Assembly (NCBI RefSeq): GCF_012163145.1
Contig: NZ_JAAVTX010000007.1
Coordinates: 1-64,000, forward strand
Direction: 5' to 3'
Length of the DNA stretch: 64,000 bases
From: Falsiroseomonas frigidaquae
GTDB taxonomy: Bacteria; Pseudomonadota; Alphaproteobacteria; Acetobacterales; Acetobacteraceae
Below the pieces are notes generated by a model, which worked only from the letters and a program-made list of their open reading frames with translations, was not told the origin of the DNA and made no database searches. This document shows positions 25,428 to 34,641 of the stretch, in pieces. The stretch's first letter is position 1. Each line of letters starts with the position of its first letter. A program made the translations under genes and the position numbers.

Positions 25428-26626
25428 CCGCGGCTTTCGCGGATGTTCGCGCGCTTGCGCGTATCCGGCTGCAGCTTCGTCCCCAGCCCTGCGCCCTGCA
25501 TCGGCCGACAAAAACCCTTCTCCAGCCGAGGCAGTTCGGTCACCAGGTCGCGGTACCAGGTGGCCAGTGTCGCGCGAACCACCTCCTGGAAGATCGCCGT
25601 CGCGGCGTGCAGGGCGAAGTGGAGGCTGGCGACCAGTGTCACCGGCCCCGTGCAATCGTGCGGGGCCACCGGGCGGGCCCAGGCCTCCGCCAGCGCCGCG
25701 ATCTTCCGCGCTTCCGTCAGGCCGCCGCACCAGGTCAGGTCCACCATCACCACATCGGTGGCCCCCGCCACCAGCAGGTCCCGGAACGCCACCTTGCCGC
25801 CCAGGGTTTCGCTGGCGCAGATCGGCACGCCCGGCACCGCGCGGCGCAGTTCCACCAGGGCGGCGGTGTCGTCCATCTTGCAGATCGGATCCTCCACCCA
25901 GAAGGGCCGGATCGGCGCCAGCGCCTGGCAGATGCGGGTGGCGGCGGGCAGCGAGAAGATGGAGTGCAGCTCCGCCATCACCTCCATCCGGTCGCCCACC
26001 GCCTTTCTTATCTTCTCAAAGGGTTCCATGCCCTTCTTCAGATCATCGAGGTTCATGAGCTGGCCGCCGGAGGCCGGGGCGTAAACGTCGAAGGGCCAGA
26101 TCTTCATCGCCGTAAAACCTTCCTCCAGCAGCGAATGCGCCAATTCGTCGGCGCGCTGCATGAAGGCGACCTGGTCGTCATAGGGGCCGATGGCGTTCTC
26201 GCCCGCCCGCACGTCGCGGCGGTCCCGGGCCGAGTTGTAGTCATAGCCCGCGCAGGTGTTGTAGGCGCGGATGCGGTCCCGGCTCAGCCCGCCCAGGGCT
26301 TCGTGGACCGGCACGCCGAGCCGCTGGCCCATCAGGTCCCACAGCGCGATGTCCACGGCGGAGGCCGCGCGCATCTCGGCGGAGGACGCGCCGAAGCCGA
26401 CATAGGGCGTCATCAGGTGGCGGTGGATACGCTCGATGTTCCGTGAATCCTGGCCGAGCAGGTAGGGCGCGACCAGTTCGTGGATCTGGCCTTCCACCGC
26501 CGCCGCCCCGCGGAAGCTTTCGCCGAGGCCAACCAGCCCCTCCGCCGTCTCGATCTCGACCCAGAGGATGTTCGCACGCTCCGGCACGCGCAGCGTGCGG
26601 ACGCAGGTGATGATCGAGGGAATCAT
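25424..26626 (-). CDS. mandelate racemase/muconate lactonizing enzyme family (enolase superfamily)
   Basis: 400-aa enolase-superfamily enzyme: the N-terminal capping domain (about 1-125; SAVDIALWDLMGQRLGVPVH), then a TIM barrel. The metal ligands lie on successive strands: MAELHS, FWVEDP and CASETLGG, followed by the catalytic histidine strand PVAPHDCTGP. The lysine region is FTAMKIWPFD. These mark a sugar-acid dehydratase-type MR-family member; the specific acid is unknown. Its ATG overlaps the end of the TctC gene upstream, suggesting that the binding protein delivers its substrate. Confidence 0.9.
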   Translation of the reverse strand: MIPSIITCVRTLRVPERANILWVEIETAEGLVGLGESFRGAAAVEGQIHELVAPYLLGQDSRNIERIHRHLMTPYVGFGASSAEMRAASAVDIALWDLMGQRLGVPVHEALGGLSRDRIRAYNTCAGYDYNSARDRRDVRAGENAIGPYDDQVAFMQRADELAHSLLEEGFTAMKIWPFDVYAPASGGQLMNLDDLKKGMEPFEKIRKAVGDRMEVMAELHSIFSLPAATRICQALAPIRPFWVEDPICKMDDTAALVELRRAVPGVPICASETLGGKVAFRDLLVAGATDVVMVDLTWCGGLTEARKIAALAEAWARPVAPHDCTGPVTLVASLHFALHAATAIFQEVVRATLATWYRDLVTELPRLEKGFCRPMQGAGLGTKLQPDTRKRANIRESRG

Positions 26627-27588
26627 TCCGCGCGAATCCCCTGGCGACGCACCACATCCGCCCAGCGGGCCACTTCCGCGCGCACATGGGTGCCCATCGC
26701 CTCCGGCGTGCCGCCGAGCGGCGCCACGGCAAGCTCCGCCATGCGCGACCGCACGCGGGGGTCGGACAGCGCCTGGTTGAAGGCGGCGTTCAGCGCGGCG
26801 ATGGCGGCCGGTGGCGTGCGGGCGGGTGCCATGAAGCCGAACCAGCTGTCGATCGCCATGCCCTGCACCCCCTGCTCCGCGAAGGTTGGCACATCCGGCA
26901 GTTCCGCCAGTCGCTGGTCGCTGACCGCGGCCAGCGCGCGGACCGAGCCGGCGCGCAGATGCGGCAGGATCGAAGGCAGATTATCGAAGAACACGTCGAT
27001 CCGCCCGGCGATGAGGTCCGTGATGGCGGGGCCGGAGCCGCGATAGGGCACATGCACCATCTCGATTCCCGTCACCGCGCGCAGCAACTCCGGGCCCAGG
27101 TGGTTGGAGGCGCCGACGCCGGAGGAGCCGAAGCTGATGCCGCCGCGCTGGCTGCGGGCGAGCGCCAGGAACTCCGCGACGTTCTGCGCCGGAAGCTCCC
27201 GCCGCACCGCCATCACGTTGCGCACGGCGCCGGTCAGGATGACGGGCGCGAGGTCGTTCAGCAGGTCGTATCCCGCATTCGGATACAGCGCCGGATTGGC
27301 GCCGCAGGGGCCGAAGGCGCATTGCAGCAGCAGCGTGCCATCGGCCGGGCCCCGCGCCACCTCCGCCGCGCCGATATTGCCGCCGGCACCGGCCTTGTTC
27401 TCCACCACCGCACCGCGCGGCAGATGGGCGGAGGCCGCCTCCGCCAGCACGCGGGCGACGATGTCGCTGGTGCCGCCCGGCGCGTAGGGCACCAGGATGC
27501 GGACCGGACGGTCCGGCAGGTCTGCCGCCCTCACCGCAGGGACGACGAGCAGCACCGCGCCCAGCGCGAGCCAGAACCTTTTCCGCAT
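26623..27588 (-). CDS. tripartite tricarboxylate transporter-type substrate-binding protein (Bug/TctC)
   Basis: 321-aa periplasmic binding protein: a signal peptide (FWLALGAVLLVVPAVRA) followed by the Bug signature PVRILVPYAPGGTSDIVAR, VENKAGAGGNIGAAEVA and HVPYRGSGPAITDLIAGRID. These proteins bind carboxylates; most are orphans without adjacent TctA/TctB, as here. It overlaps the downstream enolase-superfamily gene, pointing to uptake and catabolism of a sugar acid or similar carboxylate. Confidence 0.93.
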   Translation of the reverse strand: MRKRFWLALGAVLLVVPAVRAADLPDRPVRILVPYAPGGTSDIVARVLAEAASAHLPRGAVVENKAGAGGNIGAAEVARGPADGTLLLQCAFGPCGANPALYPNAGYDLLNDLAPVILTGAVRNVMAVRRELPAQNVAEFLALARSQRGGISFGSSGVGASNHLGPELLRAVTGIEMVHVPYRGSGPAITDLIAGRIDVFFDNLPSILPHLRAGSVRALAAVSDQRLAELPDVPTFAEQGVQGMAIDSWFGFMAPARTPPAAIAALNAAFNQALSDPRVRSRMAELAVAPLGGTPEAMGTHVRAEVARWADVVRRQGIRAE

Positions 27589-27741
27589 GGTTGTTTCCCC
27601 CTTGGCCTAGGCGGCGAAGGCTAGACCCGGCGGCGCAGGCGCGGATAGCCCGGCGGGCAGCGGCGAGGTGTTCCGGTGGCGTCGTCAATCCGCCATGTTC
27701 TGCCTGCGGAATGTAGACCCGAGTCGAGCAGGATCCTGAGC

Positions 27742-29379
27742 ATGACCACCTCCGCACGCCGCCTCCTCGGCGTCCTGCTGCCCATCCTGTTCCTGGCCGC
27801 CTGCGAGGCCACGCCCCCGGGCAACAGGGTGCCGATCATCGCGGCACCCGCACCGGCCGCGATGGCGCCGGCCGCGATGGCGCCGGCCGCCCCGGCGCGC
27901 GGCGGACCGGCGCGAGGCGGCCCGGCGCTGCCGCCGCAGCCCGCGCCCGAACGCATGGCCAATCTGCCCGAACAATCCTGGCAAAGCGCGGTCGAGGCGC
28001 CGGTCTCGACCTTCTCGATCGGCGGCGACACCGCCTCCTACACGCTCACAAGGCGGCTGCTGGAATCGGGCGTGATGCCGCAGCCCGTGATGGTTCGCCC
28101 CGAGGAGTTCCTGAACGCCTTCGACTACGGCTACCCGCGCCCGACCTCTCCGCAGGACCCGATCGCGACCTTCGTCTCCGTCCATCCCTCGCCCTGGAAT
28201 GCGGAGCGGCGGCTGGTCCATATCGGGCTGCGCGCCTGGCAGCCGCCGGTGCCGCAGGCGCGCCGGCGCCTCAACCTGGTGATGCTGGTCGATGTCTCCG
28301 GTTCGATGGAGTCACAGGATCGCCTGCCGCTGCTGCAGCGCGGCCTTGCGATGATGCTGCCCGAGCTGCGCGCGGAGGACCGGGTTTCGCTGGTTGTCTA
28401 TGCGGGCGGCGTGCAGGTGGTGCTGGACAGTGTGCCCGGCGACCAGCGCGACCGCATCGCGGCGGCGCTGGAGGGGCTGCGGGCCGGCGGCGGCACCGCC
28501 GGCGGCGCCGCGCTGGCCACGGCCTATTCCCTGGCCGGGAAGAACCTGGACCCCGCCGCGATCAACCGTGTGGTGCTGGCGACCGATGGCGACTTCAACA
28601 TCGGCATCCGCACGCCCGCGGAGATGAAGGACTTCATCAGCCGGGAACGGCAGCGCGGCATCTACCTGACGACCATCGGCGTCGGCCTCGACAACTACAA
28701 CGACCGCACGCTGCACGCGCTGGCCCGGGCCGGGAACGGGACGGCGATCTACGCCGGCAGCCTGCAGGATCTGCGGCGCGGACTGGTCGAGGATTTCGCG
28801 GCCAACATCGTGCCGGCGGCGGATGACGTGAAGGCGCAGGTGGAATTCAACCCGGCCGTCGTCAGCCACTACCGCCTGATCGGCTATGAGACCCGGCAGC
28901 TCAGCCAGGCGGATTTCCGCAATGACCAGGTCGATGCCGGCGAGCTTGGCTCCGGCCGCAGCGTCACCGCAATCTATGAAATCGTGCCGATCGGCGGCGC
29001 CCGGCCGCCCGTGGAGCCGCTGCGCTATGCCGCCCCGCTTCGCCCCGCGCCGCGCGCGACCCAGGCGGCCGAGATCGCCTTCCTGCGCGTCGCCTACAAG
29101 CGGCCTGGGCAGAGGCAGAGCCGTGAGCTCGGTCGCGCCATCACGCCCCGCGACCAGCATGCAAGCTTCGACGCAGCGCCGGAGGCCGCACGTTTCGCCG
29201 CCGCCGTCGCCGGCTTCGCGCAGTTGCTCAGGCGTTCCCCGCACACCGGGGATTGGGGCTTCACGCAGGCCGCGGCAGTCGCGGCGGCGGCGCGGGGCGT
29301 GGATGAGGATGGCAGGCGGGCGGAGTTCATCGCCCTGCTGCGCCTGGCCGCTGCCCGCTACCCGATGGGTCCCCGCTGA
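27742..29379 (+). CDS. von Willebrand factor type A lipoprotein (YfbK-like)
   Basis: 545-aa predicted lipoprotein: signal peptide with lipobox LFLAAC, then an Ala/Pro/Gly-rich linker with short repeats (PAAMAPAAMAPAAP, ARGGPARGGPA). Then come a YfbK N-terminal domain (FLNAFDYGYPRP), a vWA domain with MIDAS motif DVSGSMES, ATDGDFNIGI, and a C-terminal DUF3520 region. A metal-dependent protein-binding role in the envelope is likely; the partner is unknown. It is divergent from the TctC gene with about 150 bases between them. Confidence 0.88.
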   Translation: MTTSARRLLGVLLPILFLAACEATPPGNRVPIIAAPAPAAMAPAAMAPAAPARGGPARGGPALPPQPAPERMANLPEQSWQSAVEAPVSTFSIGGDTASYTLTRRLLESGVMPQPVMVRPEEFLNAFDYGYPRPTSPQDPIATFVSVHPSPWNAERRLVHIGLRAWQPPVPQARRRLNLVMLVDVSGSMESQDRLPLLQRGLAMMLPELRAEDRVSLVVYAGGVQVVLDSVPGDQRDRIAAALEGLRAGGGTAGGAALATAYSLAGKNLDPAAINRVVLATDGDFNIGIRTPAEMKDFISRERQRGIYLTTIGVGLDNYNDRTLHALARAGNGTAIYAGSLQDLRRGLVEDFAANIVPAADDVKAQVEFNPAVVSHYRLIGYETRQLSQADFRNDQVDAGELGSGRSVTAIYEIVPIGGARPPVEPLRYAAPLRPAPRATQAAEIAFLRVAYKRPGQRQSRELGRAITPRDQHASFDAAPEAARFAAAVAGFAQLLRRSPHTGDWGFTQAAAVAAAARGVDEDGRRAEFIALLRLAAARYPMGPR

Positions 29380-29390
29380 GGCGGAAGATG

Positions 29391-29415
29391 CCGGAATGGG
29401 CGGCTGCCATTCCGG
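29391..29415 (+). terminator. hairpin after vWA gene
   Basis: Perfect 9-bp stem CCGGAATGG / CCATTCCGG with a 7-base loop, 12 bases after the vWA stop and 45 bases before trpG. There is no T tract. It is a likely mRNA 3' end; I do not see a Trp-rich leader peptide that would make it a trp attenuator. Confidence 0.45.
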
Positions 29416-29459
29416 CCGCACCTTGATTTGCGTGCCCGGCGGGGCGACGATCCGCAGCC

Positions 29460-30047
29460 ATGATCCTCCTGATCGACAACTACGACAGTTTTACGTTTAA
29501 TCTCTACCACTTCCTCGGTGATCTTGGGGCAGCGGTTGAGGTTCGGCGCAATGATTCCCTCTCGGTGCAGGCCGCCATGGACCTGCAGCCGGAGGCGATC
29601 GTCCTCTCGCCTGGCCCCTGCACACCGAATGAGGCGGGCATCTGCCTCGACCTGATCGGCGCGGCGGCGGAGGCGCGGCTGCCGCTGCTGGGCGTGTGCC
29701 TCGGCCACCAGGCCATCGGCCAGGCCTTCGGCGGCCGCGTGGTACGGGCGCCGGAGCCGGTGCATGGCAAGGTCTGGGACGTGACCCATGGCGGCACGGA
29801 TATCTTCGCGGGCGTGCCCTCCCCCTTCCGCGCCACGCGGTACCATTCCCTGGTGGTGGAGGACCTGCCGGAGACGCTGATTCCCACCGCCCGCACCTCG
29901 GATGGCCTGGTGATGGGCCTGGCGCATCGCGACCTGCCGATCTGGGGCGTGCAGTTCCACCCGGAGAGCATCGCCAGCGAACACGGCCACGACCTGCTGC
30001 GGAACTTCCTGGCGCTCGCGACCCGCCGCAACAGCGTCCCCGCATGA
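29460..30047 (+). CDS. trpG: anthranilate synthase component II (glutamine amidotransferase)
   Basis: 195-aa class I glutamine amidotransferase supplying ammonia to TrpE for anthranilate formation in tryptophan biosynthesis. The triad is visible: Cys80 in GVCLGHQ, His167 and Glu169 in WGVQFHPES. The N-terminus [19 protein letters not shown] is canonical. The stop overlaps the trpD start (ATGA). trpE is not in the window upstream, as commonly found in alphaproteobacteria where trpE can be separate. Confidence 0.95.
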   Translation: MILLIDNYDSFTFNLYHFLGDLGAAVEVRRNDSLSVQAAMDLQPEAIVLSPGPCTPNEAGICLDLIGAAAEARLPLLGVCLGHQAIGQAFGGRVVRAPEPVHGKVWDVTHGGTDIFAGVPSPFRATRYHSLVVEDLPETLIPTARTSDGLVMGLAHRDLPIWGVQFHPESIASEHGHDLLRNFLALATRRNSVPA

Positions 30048-31075
30048 AGAAAATCCTGGCGCGGCTGGCCGCTGGTGAGAAGCTGGCGGAGAGCGAGGCG
30101 GAGGTCGCCTTCGGCATGATCATGGCCGGCGAGGCCACGCCGGCACAGATCGCCGGCCTGCTGATGGCCATGCGCGTGCGCGGCGAGACGGTGGCGGAGA
30201 TGACCGGCGCGGTGCGCGCCATGCGGGCGCGGATGGTCGCCGTGGATGTGCCGGCGGGTGCGATGGATATCGTCGGCACCGGCGGCGATTCCGCCGGCAC
30301 GCTGAACATCTCGACCGCCGCGGCGCTGGTCGTGGCCGGTTCCGGCGTGAAGGTGGCCAAGCACGGCAACCGGGCGCTGTCGTCGCGCTCCGGCGCCGCG
30401 GATGCGCTGTCGGCGCTCGGCATCCCGGTGATGGAGACGCCGCTGGAGGCGCTGCCGCGGGTGCTGGCGGAGGCCGGCATGGTGTTCCTGATGGCGCCGC
30501 GGCACCACGCCGCGCTGCGCCACGCCGCCGGGCCGCGGGTGGAACTCGGCACCCGCACCATCTTCAACCTGCTCGGCCCGCTGGCGAATCCCGCCCGCGT
30601 CACGCGGCAGATGACCGGCGTCTTCGCCGCCGAATGGCTGCGCCCGATGGCGGAAACGCTGGCGCGCCTCGGCACGGAACGCGCCTGGCTGGTGCATGGC
30701 ATGGGCCTCGATGAGCTGACGCTCGCCGGCCCTTCGCAGGTGGTGGAGCTGCGCGACGGACGGATGCGGGAATTCGAGGTGGCGCCGGAACAGGCCGGGC
30801 TGCCGCGCGCCCCCACCTCGGCGCTGAAGGGCGGCGACCCGGCGGAGAACGCCGCCGCCCTGCAGGCGCTGCTGGAAGGCGCGCCCGGCGCCTATCGCGA
30901 TTGCGTGCTGCTGAATGCGGCCGCGGCCCTTGTGGTGGCGGGCCGGGTGGACGACATCCGCGCCGGCGTACCCCTGGCTGCCGCATCCATTGACAGCGGC
31001 GCGGCGTTGAACGTGCTGAACCGGCTGCGTAGCAGCGCGGCCGTGCCCCCAGAATCCGAGCACCCTCCCCGATGA
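30044..31075 (+). CDS. trpD: anthranilate phosphoribosyltransferase
   Basis: 343-aa enzyme joining anthranilate and PRPP. PRPP-binding glycine motif: [20 protein letters not shown]; magnesium/substrate motifs [17 protein letters not shown] and [14 protein letters not shown]; also VHGMGLDE. The ATG overlaps trpG, and the last codons overlap trpC (ATGA), giving a tightly coupled trpGDC unit. Confidence 0.96.
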   Translation: MKKILARLAAGEKLAESEAEVAFGMIMAGEATPAQIAGLLMAMRVRGETVAEMTGAVRAMRARMVAVDVPAGAMDIVGTGGDSAGTLNISTAAALVVAGSGVKVAKHGNRALSSRSGAADALSALGIPVMETPLEALPRVLAEAGMVFLMAPRHHAALRHAAGPRVELGTRTIFNLLGPLANPARVTRQMTGVFAAEWLRPMAETLARLGTERAWLVHGMGLDELTLAGPSQVVELRDGRMREFEVAPEQAGLPRAPTSALKGGDPAENAAALQALLEGAPGAYRDCVLLNAAAALVVAGRVDDIRAGVPLAAASIDSGAALNVLNRLRSSAAVPPESEHPPR

Positions 31076-31887
31076 ACGTCTCCACCCCCGTGATGTCCGA
31101 CACGCTGGCCCGCATCCTCGCCGACAAATACGAGGAGGTGCGGGAGCGCTCCGCCGCCATGCCGCTGGCCGAGGTGGAAAGCCAGGCCCGTCATGCCAGC
31201 CCGCCGCGCGATTTCACCGGCGCGCTCTGCGCCGCCGTGGCGGAGGGCCGGGTCGGGCTGATCGCCGAGATCAAGCGCGCCTCCCCCTCCGGCGGCCTGA
31301 TCCGCGAGCCCTTCGAGCCGGCCGAGCTTGCCCGCGCCTATGAGGCGGCAGGTGCCGCCTGCCTGTCCGTGCTGACCGACGCGCCCTGGTTCCAGGGCGA
31401 CCTCGGCCACATGGTGCAGGCCCGCGCCGCCTGCAGCCTGCCGGTGCTGCGCAAGGATTTCATGGTGCATCCCTGGCAGGTCTTCGAGGCCCGCGCGATG
31501 GGCGCGGACGCCATCCTGCTGATCCTCGCCGCATTGTCCGATGAACAGGCGCAGGAGCTGGAGGATGTCGCCCGCTCGCTCGACATGGCGGTGCTGGCGG
31601 AGGTGCATGACCAGCGGGAGCTGGACCGGGCCCTGGGGCTGGAGACGCGGCTGATCGGCGTAAACAACCGCAATCTCAAGACCTTGGTGACCGATCTTGC
31701 CACCTCGGACGAACTGATCCCGCTGATCCCGGCGGACCGCATCCCGGTCGGCGAGAGCGGCATCCGCACGCCGGAGGATGTTCGCCGCATGTGTCGCGCC
31801 GGCGCCCGCTGCCTGCTGGTGGGCGAGCATCTGCTGCGCCAGCCGGATGTGGAAGCGGCGGCGCGCGAGCTGATCAACGCGATCTAG
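31072..31887 (+). CDS. trpC: indole-3-glycerol-phosphate synthase
   Basis: 271-aa TIM-barrel enzyme closing the indole ring from CdRP. Family motifs: [15 protein letters not shown] (catalytic Lys), [28 protein letters not shown] (catalytic Lys and phosphate site), [12 protein letters not shown] and [12 protein letters not shown]. It is monofunctional, not fused to TrpF. It overlaps trpD and is followed four bases later by moaC. Confidence 0.96.
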   Translation: MNVSTPVMSDTLARILADKYEEVRERSAAMPLAEVESQARHASPPRDFTGALCAAVAEGRVGLIAEIKRASPSGGLIREPFEPAELARAYEAAGAACLSVLTDAPWFQGDLGHMVQARAACSLPVLRKDFMVHPWQVFEARAMGADAILLILAALSDEQAQELEDVARSLDMAVLAEVHDQRELDRALGLETRLIGVNNRNLKTLVTDLATSDELIPLIPADRIPVGESGIRTPEDVRRMCRAGARCLLVGEHLLRQPDVEAAARELINAI

Positions 31888-31891
31888 CCGC

Positions 31892-32362
31892 GTGACCCTC
31901 ACCCATTTCGACGCGACCGGCGCCGCCGCCATGGTCGATGTCTCGGACAAGGCGGCGACGCAGCGGGTGGCCGTGGCGCGCGGCCGCATCGTGATGGCGC
32001 CGCAAACGCTGGCGCTGATCCGCCAGGGCCAGGTCGGCAAGGGTGACGTGCTCGGCATCGCGCGCATCGCCGGCATCATGGCGGCCAAGCGCACCAGCGA
32101 CCTGATCCCGCTCTGCCACCCCCTGGCGCTGACCAAGGTCACCGTGGACCTCAGCATCGCCGAGCCGGATGCGGTGGAGATCGAGGCGCTGGCGAAGGTC
32201 GGCGGCCAGACCGGGGTGGAGATGGAGGCGCTGACTGCGGTGACCGTCGCGGCGCTGACCATCTACGATATGTGCAAGGCGGCGGATCGCGGCATGCGGA
32301 TCGAGGCGGTGCGCCTTGTGCATAAATCTGGTGGTAAATCGGGCGTTTACGAGGCGATCTGA
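31892..32362 (+). CDS. moaC: cyclic pyranopterin monophosphate synthase
   Basis: 156-aa molybdenum-cofactor enzyme converting the MoaA product to cyclic pyranopterin monophosphate. Motifs: [54 protein letters not shown] and [13 protein letters not shown], all diagnostic. It starts with GTG four bases after trpC. Its stop overlaps the moeA start (TGATG). The join of trp and mo genes is a known alphaproteobacterial arrangement. Confidence 0.95.
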   Translation: MTLTHFDATGAAAMVDVSDKAATQRVAVARGRIVMAPQTLALIRQGQVGKGDVLGIARIAGIMAAKRTSDLIPLCHPLALTKVTVDLSIAEPDAVEIEALAKVGGQTGVEMEALTAVTVAALTIYDMCKAADRGMRIEAVRLVHKSGGKSGVYEAI

Positions 32363-33567
32363 TGATACCGCTGGAAGACGCCCGCGCCCGCATACTGGCC
32401 GCCCTGCGGCCAACGGCGACGGAGACGGTGGCACTTGCGGAAGGCTGGGGCCGGGTGCTGGCGCAGCCCGTGGCGGCCCGGCTGACGCAGCCGCCGGCGG
32501 ATGTCTCGGCGATGGATGGCTATGCGGTGCGGGCTGCGGATGCGGTGGCGGGCGCCAGCCTGGCGGTGATCGGCGCCGCCCCGGCCGGGCATCCCTTCGC
32601 GGGCTCGGTCGGGCCGGGGCAGGCGGTGCGGATCTTCACGGGCGGCTTCGTGCCGCCAGGCGCGGACGGCATCCTGCTGCAGGAGGATGCCGAGGCCACC
32701 GAGCACGAGGTGACGGTGCGGGAGGCGGTGCAGCCTGGCCGCTGGATCCGGCGCCAGGGCCTGGATTTCGCGGCGGGCGAAGTGCTGCTGGCGGCCGGGC
32801 GGCGCCTGACGGCGCGCGATATCGGCCTGGCCGCGGCGGCCAACCACCCCTGGCTGGGCGTGCATCGCCGCCCGCGCATCGGCATCCTGGCCACCGGCGA
32901 CGAGATTGCCCTGCCCGGCGAGCCGATTCCCCCCGGCGGCATCGTCAGCTCCAACGCCCATGCGCTGGCCGCCCTGGTGCGCGCCGCCTGCGGCGAGCCG
33001 CTGGTGCTGCCGATCGTCGCCGATGACCGCGACGCCATCGCCGCCGCGGCCGCCGCGGCGCGCGGCTGCGACCTGCTGGTGACCACAGGCGGCGCCAGCG
33101 TCGGCGAGCACGACCTGATCCAGGCAGCGCTGGGCGAGGAAGGCTTCGCGCTGGATTTCTGGAAGATCGCCATGCGGCCAGGCAAGCCGCTGATCTGGGG
33201 CCGGCTGGGCGCCACGCCGGTGCTCGGCCTGCCGGGCAATCCGGTCTCGGCCCTGGTCTGCGGCGTGCAGTTCCTGCTGCCTGCGCTGGCCGTGCTGTCC
33301 GGCCTGCCGGCCGCGCCGCCGCCCACAATCATGGTGCGCGCAGGCGCGGCCCTGCCCGCCAATGACCGCCGATTCGACCATCTGCGGGCGACGTTACGCA
33401 CCGATTCGGCCGGGCACGTAGTGGCGACGCCCTTTGCGCAGCAGGACAGTTCCATGCTGGCCAACCTGGCGCGGGCCGAGGCGCTGATCCTGAGGCCGGT
33501 CCTGGCCCCGGCCCTGCCGGAGGGCGCCGAGGTGCCGGCCATTCCGCTCGGGCAATACGGCATCTGA
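32362..33567 (+). CDS. moeA: molybdopterin molybdenumtransferase
   Basis: 401-aa MoeA inserting molybdate into adenylylated molybdopterin. Recognisable segments: PADVSAMDGYAVRAAD, GQAVRIFTGGFVPPGADGIL, the GATG-like RPRIGILATGDEI, TTGGASVGEHDLI and VLGLPGNPVSALV. All MoeA domains are present. It is translationally coupled to moaC and serves the molybdenum enzymes implied by the downstream cox-type accessory operon. Confidence 0.95.
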   Translation: MIPLEDARARILAALRPTATETVALAEGWGRVLAQPVAARLTQPPADVSAMDGYAVRAADAVAGASLAVIGAAPAGHPFAGSVGPGQAVRIFTGGFVPPGADGILLQEDAEATEHEVTVREAVQPGRWIRRQGLDFAAGEVLLAAGRRLTARDIGLAAAANHPWLGVHRRPRIGILATGDEIALPGEPIPPGGIVSSNAHALAALVRAACGEPLVLPIVADDRDAIAAAAAAARGCDLLVTTGGASVGEHDLIQAALGEEGFALDFWKIAMRPGKPLIWGRLGATPVLGLPGNPVSALVCGVQFLLPALAVLSGLPAAPPPTIMVRAGAALPANDRRFDHLRATLRTDSAGHVVATPFAQQDSSMLANLARAEALILRPVLAPALPEGAEVPAIPLGQYGI

Positions 33568-33582
33568 GCCCCATTCCCGCGC

Positions 33583-33606
33583 GTATCTGCGGGAATCCGA
33601 GAGGAA
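33583..33606 (+). terminator. hairpin after moeA
   Basis: Perfect 8-bp stem ATTCCCGC / GCGGGAAT with an 8-base loop starting 16 bases after the moeA stop, upstream of the lexA promoter. There is no T tract; it is a probable transcript end separating the trp-mo operon from lexA. Confidence 0.45.
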
Positions 33607-33611
33607 AACAT

Positions 33612-33641
33612 TTGACGCATTGCGCGGAACCTACATAGAAC
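33612..33641 (+). promoter_or_regulatory. lexA promoter with SOS box
   Basis: GAAC-N7-GAAC at 33627-33641, read on the minus strand as GTTC-N7-GTTC, is exactly the alphaproteobacterial LexA operator. It lies downstream of a TTGACG -35 element (33612-33617) and overlaps the -10 region (TAGAAC with an 18-base spacer, or TACATA with 14), so LexA binding would block RNA polymerase. This predicts autoregulated, DNA-damage-inducible lexA expression. Confidence 0.85.
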
Positions 33642-33705
33642 ATCCGTGCCGGTTGCTTGTTTGTTCGGGGCCCCTCGGCTCTGGAAGCCGGTGCTGGAGA
33701 AAGCC

Positions 33706-34440
33706 ATGCTGACGCGCAAGCAGCACGAATTGCTGATGTTCATCGACAAGCACCTGCGCGCGACCGGGTTCTCCCCCTCCTTCGAGGAAATGAAGGAAGC
33801 GCTGCGGCTGAAGTCGAAATCCGGCATCCACCGGCTTATCACGGCGCTGGAGGAGCGCGGGTTCCTCAAGCGCCGCGCGCACCGGGCCCGCGCGCTGGAG
33901 GTGGTGCGACTGCCGGAGAATGTGGCGCCGCGCCGTAGCGAGACGGCTCCCGGGCCGGCGCCCGCCGCCGCCAATGCGCCGCCCGGCTTCACGCCGAACG
34001 TCATCCGCGGCCATTTCGCACCTGGCCTGGCCGGGGTGCAGAAGGCGGCGAACGAGGCCGGATCGGTGGCGCTGCCGCTGTATGGCCGGATCGCCGCCGG
34101 CCTGCCCATCGAGGCGACGCGGGATACCGCGACGGTGGACGTGCCCGCGGCGCTGCTGGGCGGCGGCGAGCACTACGCGCTTGAAGTGGCCGGCGATTCG
34201 ATGGTCGAGGCCGGCATCCTGGATGGCGACACGGTGATCATCCGGCGCGGCGACACGGCCGATAACGGATCCATCGTGGTGGCGCTGGTGGATGACCAGG
34301 AAGTGACACTGAAGCGGCTGCGGCGTCGCGGCAATTCGGTGGCGCTGGAGCCCGCGAACCGGGCCTATGAGACCCGCATCTTCGGGCCGGACCGTGTACG
34401 CGTGCAGGGCCGCCTGATCGGCCTGCTGCGTCGCTACTGA
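33706..34440 (+). CDS. lexA: LexA repressor
   Basis: 244-aa SOS repressor/S24 protease. The N-terminal winged helix is [18 protein letters not shown] to GFLKRR, with [19 protein letters not shown] the recognition region. A 60-residue Ala/Pro-rich linker follows. The self-cleavage site is Ala131-Gly132 in IAAGLP; catalytic Ser165 is in GDSMVEAG and Lys203 in EVTLKRL. The ATG at 33706 gives the canonical N-terminus; the upstream in-frame GTG at 33646 would lie only five bases beyond the SOS box. The SOS box upstream supports autoregulation. Confidence 0.95.
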   Translation: MLTRKQHELLMFIDKHLRATGFSPSFEEMKEALRLKSKSGIHRLITALEERGFLKRRAHRARALEVVRLPENVAPRRSETAPGPAPAAANAPPGFTPNVIRGHFAPGLAGVQKAANEAGSVALPLYGRIAAGLPIEATRDTATVDVPAALLGGGEHYALEVAGDSMVEAGILDGDTVIIRRGDTADNGSIVVALVDDQEVTLKRLRRRGNSVALEPANRAYETRIFGPDRVRVQGRLIGLLRRY

Positions 34441-34454
34441 AGCTTCAGCCGAGA

Positions 34455-34476
34455 GGGACCCCTCAATAGGGGTCCC
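34455..34476 (+). terminator. hairpin terminator after lexA
   Basis: Perfect 9-bp stem GGGACCCCT / AGGGGTCCC with a CAAT loop, 14 bases after the lexA stop. There is no U tract. It also overlaps the end of the small minus-strand gene, so it can serve both strands. Confidence 0.6.
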
Positions 34477-34579
34477 ATTCCAGCCTGCGGGCCTCGCGCC
34501 AGCCACGCAGCCTTTGCCACATGGCCATTGCCGCTGCGCCGCTTGCCATGCCGGCGCAAAGCATCAGTGCGGTCGTCAT
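34463..34579 (-). CDS. 38-aa predicted membrane microprotein
   Basis: Short frame MTTALMLCAGMASGAAAMAM followed by WQRLRGWREARRLEWDPY. It is one transmembrane helix with a basic, Trp-rich cytoplasmic tail. The ATG has an excellent Shine-Dalgarno (CGGAGGA, about eight bases upstream), which supports it as a real small gene despite its length. It lies between lexA (convergent) and comEC (same strand, upstream on the minus strand). Unknown function. Confidence 0.55.
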   Translation of the reverse strand: MTTALMLCAGMASGAAAMAMWQRLRGWREARRLEWDPY

Positions 34580-34641
34580 TCCGGCTTCCTCCGTTTGGCG
34601 TCGTTGCGCTCGCAGTCTGTGATCATTGGACTAAGAAATGA

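Noticed and set aside
23910-26084. 724-aa plus-strand frame over the membrane protein gene
   Set aside because: Shadow of the minus-strand membrane and enolase-family genes; Arg/Gln-rich with no hydrophobic pattern or family.
29391-29415. Trp attenuator before trpG
   Set aside because: The hairpin follows the vWA stop directly, there is no leader peptide with adjacent Trp codons and no alternative pairing or T tract; it reads as a transcript end.
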